NCBI GenBank assembly: GCA_014529385.2
Contig: CM043944.1
Span: forward strand, 58,514,268 to 58,578,267
From: Adiantum capillus-veneris
Taxonomy: Eukaryota; Streptophyta; Polypodiopsida; Polypodiales; Pteridaceae
DNA: 64,000 nucleotides
Direction: 5' to 3'
Both the position numbers and the translations under genes were made by a program. This document shows, one piece after another, positions 57,887 to 64,000 of the stretch (position 1 is the first letter of the stretch; every line of letters begins with the position of its first letter). Under the pieces are notes generated by a model. The model saw only the letters and a program-made list of their open reading frames with translations, had not been told where the DNA came from and ran no database searches.

Positions 57887-58365
57887 TGTAATGTAAAAGA
57901 TCATGTAAAAGGACCCCTTGTAGTGGCACTGCTTCTAGATATATCCTTCACCTTGGCCATACAACCTCCCAGGCTTTGGTGTCATCCATTTTTTATGCAT
58001 TTCATGATATGCTTTTATGTAAAGAAAAAAGCTCTTTAACAAGGATAAATTTTCCTTTCTTGTTGAATTCTGAAAGCATTGATCCTAAAAAATTATATAT
58101 AATTCGGGCATCAACGCTATCTCAACTATTACGGACGACCGCCTTCGGCGGCCTCTCTCTCTCTCCCCCTCTCTCCCTATTTATCGCGTGCAAAGGGGCT
58201 TGTTTTTGTTTTGGACTTTAGCCTTCAAGTCATAGATTGCGACACGTGTAAAGGGCTCCCCCTTCCGCCATATTATGTTAGTAGATAGCATTTTTGGGGG
58301 TTGGTCTTGAGTTTGCGACCTCCTAGATGTGTCCACTTAACATTTATATTTGACAAATGCAATTG
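57887..58365. other. Non-coding; GC hairpin and CT run
   Basis: No gene. A perfect short hairpin CCGCC-TTC-GGCGG lies at 58139-58151, followed by CT repeats. Possibly part of a promoter or transposon end; nothing decisive. Confidence 0.4.
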
Positions 58366-58371
58366 CAGAGA

Positions 58372-58424
<53 letters not shown>
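58366..58424. repeat. (GA)n microsatellite
   Basis: About 29 GA units with one GACA interruption, ending directly before the hammerhead motif. Confidence 0.97.
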
Positions 58425-58427
<3 letters not shown>

Positions 58428-58430
58428 TAG

Positions 58431-58516
58431 GCCTATACAATCAATTGCTAGAGAATTCTCACTGAATCAAGTGTACTGATGAGTCCCGCCGAATGTGTGG
58501 CTGCGGAACAAAAGGC
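58431..58516 (+). ncRNA. Decayed hammerhead ribozyme motif
   Basis: All parts of the fold are in order. Stem III GCCT (58431-58434) pairs with AGGC (58513-58516). The cleavage triplet is CTA, cut after A58435. Stem I TACA (58436-58439) pairs with TGTA (58472-58475). The core CTGATGA is at 58476-58482. Stem II GTCCCGC (58483-58489) pairs with GCGGAAC (58503-58509) with one C-A mismatch. The GAA box reads AAA at 58510-58512, so G12 is replaced by A. The invariant 10.1 G-C 11.1 and A15.1-U16.1 pairs are present. Self-cleavage is unlikely with A12. Hammerheads occur in plant retrozymes and Penelope-like elements; the host element here is unknown. Confidence 0.6.
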
Positions 58517-58651
58517 AAAGCATCGTAGAAAGCGATGAAAGCAAAGGACGAGGGCAGGGCGCGCTTTGGCGCGAGCAATGCACGAGCTGCCTCTCGCCCC
58601 GCCATTTACGTATATATAACTGCAGACCCTGAGTCTGGCTTAGCACACATA

Positions 58652-58654
<3 letters not shown>

Positions 58655-58724
<70 letters not shown>
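58655..58724. repeat. (CT)n microsatellite
   Basis: 35 uninterrupted CT units; inverted relative to the GA tract at 58366 and able to pair with it. Confidence 0.97.
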
Positions 58725-58728
<4 letters not shown>

Positions 58729-58765
58729 TCAGCGCAGCTACTTGCAGCTCTTACAATTACTGCAC

Positions 58766-58891
58766 ATGGTTGCAGCTCGGGCGATTCGAACCCAGGCTCG
58801 CCAAGACATGAGGGGGATGAAGATGACGACGCTTCTCTCGACGTTGCGCCCGTTGCGGCTAAAGACGTCATATTCTCCACCCCTTGACTGA
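58766..58891 (+). CDS. Short ORF, possible first exon, Arg-rich
   Basis: 42 codons from ATG 58766: MVAARAIRTQARQD, then MTTLLSTLRPLRLKTS and PPLD stop. Arg/Ser/Thr-rich with hardly any acid, like organelle-targeting presequences. Placed behind a TATA box and CT leader. No continuation or homology recognised. A tRNA B-box-like string lies on the other strand at 58783-58793. Speculative. Confidence 0.22.
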   Translation: MVAARAIRTQARQDMRGMKMTTLLSTLRPLRLKTSYSPPLD

Positions 58892-61800
58892 ACTTCCACA
58901 TTAACCACAAGCTTTTTTCCTTGCCTTTCCCTTAACCCTTTGAGTATATATGATGGGTCCTCCTTCCTCACTTCGACAACAACAATACCCTACTTTGATT
59001 TGCTTAGCTCAGTTGACATCTTTGATCTCATAGAAGCAACATCTAGTTCGATGCACAGGCCTTGCGATAACTTCTACTTAGAGTGCTCAATTGACATCTT
59101 TGTGGTCATGGAAGTTGTAACTCCATCTACATAGCTCAATTGGCATCTTCAAGAATTCATAGAAGCAACATGGCCACATGGTGGTGTTGTAATGTACTTG
59201 ACATAGCCTTGTGTATAACCTTCTTCAAGGTTATAATCTGTGTCCTTTTATGATTAATATAGAATAGTCACTCAACTTTGTCTATTGTAGCTCGAATAAA
59301 TTGCACTTGTTATATTTCTTAATTAAGATTACTATCATCAACCAAACAAGATCACTATGTGCAATTGTTTTAAAAGTGAGCCTCAAGCGAGTGAGATAGG
59401 CTTCAATTAAAACAAATGTTAATGAAAATATTATGCTCTACATATTTTCAAGGGCAAGGTGACTTTAGAAATAGCAATCATATCTACTTACTAGATGAAG
59501 ATTTAGCAATTCATGGTGCAATAATACGCATCATACCTATGATAGTCAAGTCTATGTAGATTACCTGCATGGCACATTGCATATTGAAGAGAAGGAAGTT
59601 GAGAGTTGAATCCACAAAACAATTTATAGCCAAAGTTGAGATTATTCCAACTTGATAAAGAGAAAGGTAGCCACATCTATAATTTTCTCTTATATGCTAG
59701 GCAATTTTTAGTCTCTACTCTCTCTTAACAAAAGCTACTTCCGTGTGCCCCCTCTATATTGTAATCTCTCTACATCAAGGATTGCCATGCATGTTACAAT
59801 TCTCTCATTTTGGTCTTTCCCTTTGTTTCTACTCAATTGCCATAAAGTATTTTTAAATCTTTTGTATAAACCCCAAATTGAAATAATCAAACAATGGACT
59901 TTGGTGAGATGATTGTGAGACAATCACTCTCCATTGTTTTGGTTACAATGATACATTCTACACAACTTCAGGCTACACACAACAATAAGGAGCTTGGCAT
60001 TTATGTTATACACAATTATTTGTATTAGGCATAGTACACCAAGCTAGTTGCAACTTAGCAATTGGAAGAAGAGAGCTATAGGGCTCAGACACTATACAGT
60101 TCATGAGTTTTCATTGTTTGATGGCAAGATGTACTCTTCAAGCAAAAGAAAGGCAATAATGAATCTCCAAATAATGGTCATTGTTTAAATAAAGCGAACA
60201 AAACAAACCTTAGAGAGTTTTTTGATGCTAATTTCACTCCATTGGAACTTTTCTTGTATGCTTAGAAGCATCAGAAGTAACTTCAATCTCAACACCCTTT
60301 CTCCCTCACATGGTCTGCCTCATGCTTCATATTATCTCATTGATCTCTAGCTCAAACACATCCTTGTCTAGGGGGCATTGATTAGCATCACAATAGTCGC
60401 ACTCCAAGGTGATCTAAACATGCATGCCCTATTGTCTGTTTGAGTGGATCTCTTGTGAGCATGCCTTGCAAGTTGCACAATTGCTACCTAATGTTCACCA
60501 TCAAAGTCCTAAAAGTCTGAGAATATATGATACTCAATAAAGAAAATGGACAAATAAGGGGGGTCATAATACTTTGGTCAAAACATATCAACAAATTGTG
60601 CTCAGCAACAAAACTTCTCAAGATAACATTCTTTGTGATCAATTTGAAGTCATTCAAGCTACTAATTCCAAAAAATTTGAGAAAGTTACAGGGAAAATCA
60701 TAGTGGATATCTTTTTGTCATGGGAAGTGGCAAATATCTTAGTATATTTTCTAAAGATGGGAGTATAAATTGTCAATGCATGTATGTTTCATGGTGTCTT
60801 GGTTTTATGTTTCACAAAAGTTTGGTGAGAGCCCAATTTGAGAAGTTTTTCAAGTAATTATTTGTGCTTGGTCTTCAAAGATCAAGGGAATCTTCAAAGA
60901 TTGTCAATGGATTTGAAATGCTGGATTGTAACATAATCCTTTATGCCACGATGAAAGGTAGCATATCCCTTTTTAAGGTTTTTGTATTTGTTTGAGACAA
61001 ATATTAATTTGTCTTGATGTTTTACTTGGACATTGGAGTCTCATCATCTTAAATCTATCAGCAAAAAGACTTGCAATGTTTGCGAATACACTACCAAGCA
61101 TTTGTGGATAATCAAGAATGTAATTTTTCTTTGTCTTCATTTACTTATCCATATGTTTAAAGCCTCTTGAAGCTTTAGATTCCGTGTTTCTCATTGCAGT
61201 ATTGCCAAAATCATTCTAGTCTTCTTGAGTAAGGAGTTTAGTGATCTTTTGCTAGAGGATGATTGGCATACATTTAAATATTTCAATCAAATTGTACCTC
61301 TACAAGTTGATTCAACTTCTTGTGGCTAGAGAATGATTGCAAATGCATGAAGCTTTATAGAATCCAAATTCAATATGTCTACACTCACTTTATGTTTGCA
61401 AGTTATTTAACCATTGATAATGCTTTCTACGAACATTTCTGTAATATTTCTGACCATTTGTGTTGTACTCTATTTGTTTTGTATTGTGGCATCATGCACG
61501 ATGCGTGCATGTTGTGTGGAGTGGGAAGACAAGAGAGAGATGTTTTGGGATGGACTTGTGAGAGACTAATGCCTCTCACTCTCTGTATTCCTTCGTTATA
61601 TGCAATAATGATTCAATGGGTTAGGTTATTAAGTATAGGGGGGTGGCCATGTCACTCTGTTTCTCCAAAAATCTCCCATTTAAAGGCCAATGCAGCCATA
61701 AGTGGCTATGAATAAAGTTATTATGTGCAATCATCAAGCAGGATAGATACGGATCTCATTAACATTATCACAAACATGCAAATACATTAATAATGTGTCA

Positions 61801-61978
61801 AATATCCATGTGACTTCCCCTTAACCTATAGAAATCATCCAATCTGATAAGACCGTTGGGATTTGTTCATTTCTTAACGGGCTTAGTTTAGGGTTCACAT
61901 AGTTTCCTAGTAAGATCGCTAGGAAAAACACATACCTGGGTGGGGTTTTGGTGGGTTTCCACATCACCACCTATCAAC
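58892..61978. other. AT-rich, no gene recognised
   Basis: Scattered short frames without coding character. A degenerate repeat CTCAGTTGACATCTT recurs at about 59008, 59087 and 59134. Nothing else could be assigned. Confidence 0.4.
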
Positions 61979-62041
61979 TTTTTTGTGATCACGTTAATTG
62001 ATTATGTGAACGTGATTATAAACATTGTGATCACAAAAAAA
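61979..62041. repeat. Inverted repeat with GTGATCAC arms
   Basis: TTTTTTGTGATCAC at the left and GTGATCACAAAAAA at the right with about 34 bases between, which themselves contain AACGTGAT. Could be a transposon end or a MITE remnant. Confidence 0.6.

Positions 62042-64000
<1,959 letters not shown>

Larger units (their letters stand above)
58560..58891 (+). promoter_or_regulatory. CpG-rich promoter-like region with TATA and CT leader
   Basis: 58540-58600 is CpG-rich (GCGCGC, GGCGCG), unlike the CpG-depleted surroundings. TATATATAA at 58612-58620 is a good TATA box; about 35 bases on comes the CT tract, which is common in plant leaders, and then the short ORF at 58766. It could be the start of a real gene cut by later rearrangement. 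Confidence 0.35.

Noticed and set aside
58783-58793. tRNA B-box-like string GGGTTCGAATC on the minus strand
   Set aside because: No A box at the right distance and no cloverleaf could be built; a SINE or tRNA is not supported.

Overview
The window reads as nuclear DNA of a land plant: about 40 percent of it can be assigned to nested LTR retrotransposons, LINEs and TIR elements, there are long GA/CT microsatellites, spliceable introns, and one recognisable cellular gene, the nuclear rbcS (Rubisco small subunit). The rbcS C-terminus (QVQVSGFLV type) looks to me more like moss or fern rbcS than seed-plant rbcS, so a spore-bearing plant is my best guess; this is inference from memory. No bacterial genes, CRISPR, rRNA or convincing tRNA was seen. 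Nothing here looks like a fully intact autonomous element.

Layout. 1-15623: the 3' part of a very large LTR retrotransposon (called T here): integrase followed by an aspartic protease in the same reading direction, a 285-bp tandem array carrying 24-bp palindromes, a long extra ORF (ORF-X) with coiled coil, PPT and 3' LTR. T carries a full-length 5.4-kb Ty1/copia element (copia-1, 8735-14132, 143-bp LTRs, TSD GAGAC). T itself ends inside the 3' LTR of a large element of family B (copy A, minus strand, 15624-21640). 19603-29529: a tandem duplication of a unit made of a family-B LTR piece plus the 3' end of a Ty3/gypsy chromovirus; unit 1 later took a foldback element (20545-21592) and a TTAA-target element (23737-25073). 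28095-32644: rest of the chromovirus gag-pol, minus strand. 32790-34700: an unrecognised protein relic. 35978-38400: copia-2 (minus) with an 822-bp LTR. 38990-40812: minisatellite, a 171-bp satellite array and a 155-bp copia-type LTR with PBS. 41072-42264: a six-exon gene or pseudogene candidate. 43325-52160: rbcS split by family-B copy B (43410-51942), whose 3' LTR in turn holds two TTAA elements. 52300-57886: two 5'-truncated LINEs. 58360-58900: a GA tract, a decayed hammerhead ribozyme, a CpG-rich TATA/CT-leader region. 58900-64000: little that can be assigned.

The most notable items are the hammerhead ribozyme relic, the TTAA-target family with terminal hairpins whose stems differ in sequence but keep pairing, the palindromic 285-bp array, the integrase-then-protease order in T, the 171-bp array sitting directly behind a retroelement PBS, and the rbcS gene whose reading is restored exactly when the family-B insertion and one 5-bp TSD are removed. 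Nonsense codons in the copia and T coding regions are TAG and TGA in contexts explained by C-to-T change at CHG and CG sites, as expected for methylated plant transposons.
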